From positions 3,154,001-3,218,000 of the forward strand of contig NZ_CP008852.1 in NCBI RefSeq assembly GCF_000725345.1: 64,000 nt of DNA, written 5' to 3'. Of the stretch, positions 63,945 through 64,000 are shown piece by piece. Positions within the stretch are counted from its first letter, which is position 1; each line of letters starts with the position of its first letter. The position numbers and the translations under genes were made by a program. This DNA comes from Pelosinus sp. UFO1 (GTDB lineage Bacteria > Bacillota > Negativicutes > DSM-13327). The notes below the pieces were generated by a model. The model was not told where the DNA came from. It made no database searches and was given only the letters and a program-made list of their open reading frames with translations.

Positions 63945-64000
63945 TCAATGTCGTGATGCACTGGCTTTTATTTTCTCTATAATTTGGGTGGCTGCCGGTG
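63945..64000 (-). CDS. C-terminal end of an unidentified gene running out of the window
   Basis: On the minus strand one frame reads PAATQIIEKIKASASRH then stop at 63945-63947. It looks like a protein end upstream of aspA, but only 17 codons are visible, too few to identify. Confidence 0.35.
   Translation of the reverse strand, partial: PAATQIIEKIKASASRH

Overview
The window is ordinary chromosomal DNA from a low-GC, anaerobic, probably endospore-forming Firmicute. The best fit is a Negativicute of the Sporomusaceae type (Pelosinus-like); this is inferred from gene content, not from a database match. Pointers are a complete succinate-to-propionate fermentation set with a Na+-pumping methylmalonyl-CoA decarboxylase, a type-B fumarate reductase, menaquinone genes, LonB and a CotF-like spore coat protein, and siroheme-decarboxylase (Ahb) type heme genes. 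Most genes lie on the minus strand.

Layout. 1-4.9 kb: citrate lyase cluster (citF-citE-citD leftward; a LysR regulator, citC and citX rightward). 5.0-6.2 kb: wreckage of at least two transposases and a tyrosine recombinase beside tRNA-Lys(CTT). 6.3-16 kb: nfnBA, fhs, folD, a UbiA/UbiD menaquinone pair, tatC-tatA and a polyprenyl diphosphate synthase. 16-19 kb: lactate permease and the ahbB/ahbA siroheme decarboxylase pair. 19.3-30 kb: a protein quality-control block (engB-lonA, a two-gene FtsH-like module, lonB, clpX-clpP-tig). 30.4-32.1 kb: a two-gene operon of a radical SAM/SPASM enzyme and a 131-residue peptide in which cysteine recurs every six residues, the best candidate for an undescribed RiPP system. 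32.4-35.1 kb: KimA-type potassium transporter and a coat protein. 35.2-46 kb: propionate block (epimerase, MeaB, both mutase subunits, CoA transferase, a MatC-type carrier and the decarboxylase subunits). 46.4-48.7 kb: CitA/CitB-type two-component system. 49-57 kb: tRNA genes, a chemoreceptor, cysK, a holin-amidase fusion, small ORFs and an IS200 remnant. 57.3-63.8 kb: frdCAB, two-subunit fumarase and aspartase.

How it works together. Lactate enters through LctP, citrate is split by citrate lyase, and aspartate is deaminated by AspA. Carbon then passes through fumarate and succinate (FrdCAB with menaquinone), succinyl-CoA (CoA transferase), methylmalonyl-CoA (mutase and epimerase) and finally propionyl-CoA, with the decarboxylation pumping Na+. 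NfnAB, Fhs and FolD supply NADPH and one-carbon units.

Non-coding highlights. A ~95-nt sequence occurs in three near-identical copies plus two fragments, and in the three full copies and one fragment it directly follows an intrinsic terminator. It can be drawn with two mutually exclusive folds. A second family of ~65-100-nt inverted-repeat elements also occurs between genes. All tRNA transcription units except those inside clusters have near-consensus sigma-A promoters with 17-bp spacers. Functions are read from motifs in the sequence; no searches were run.
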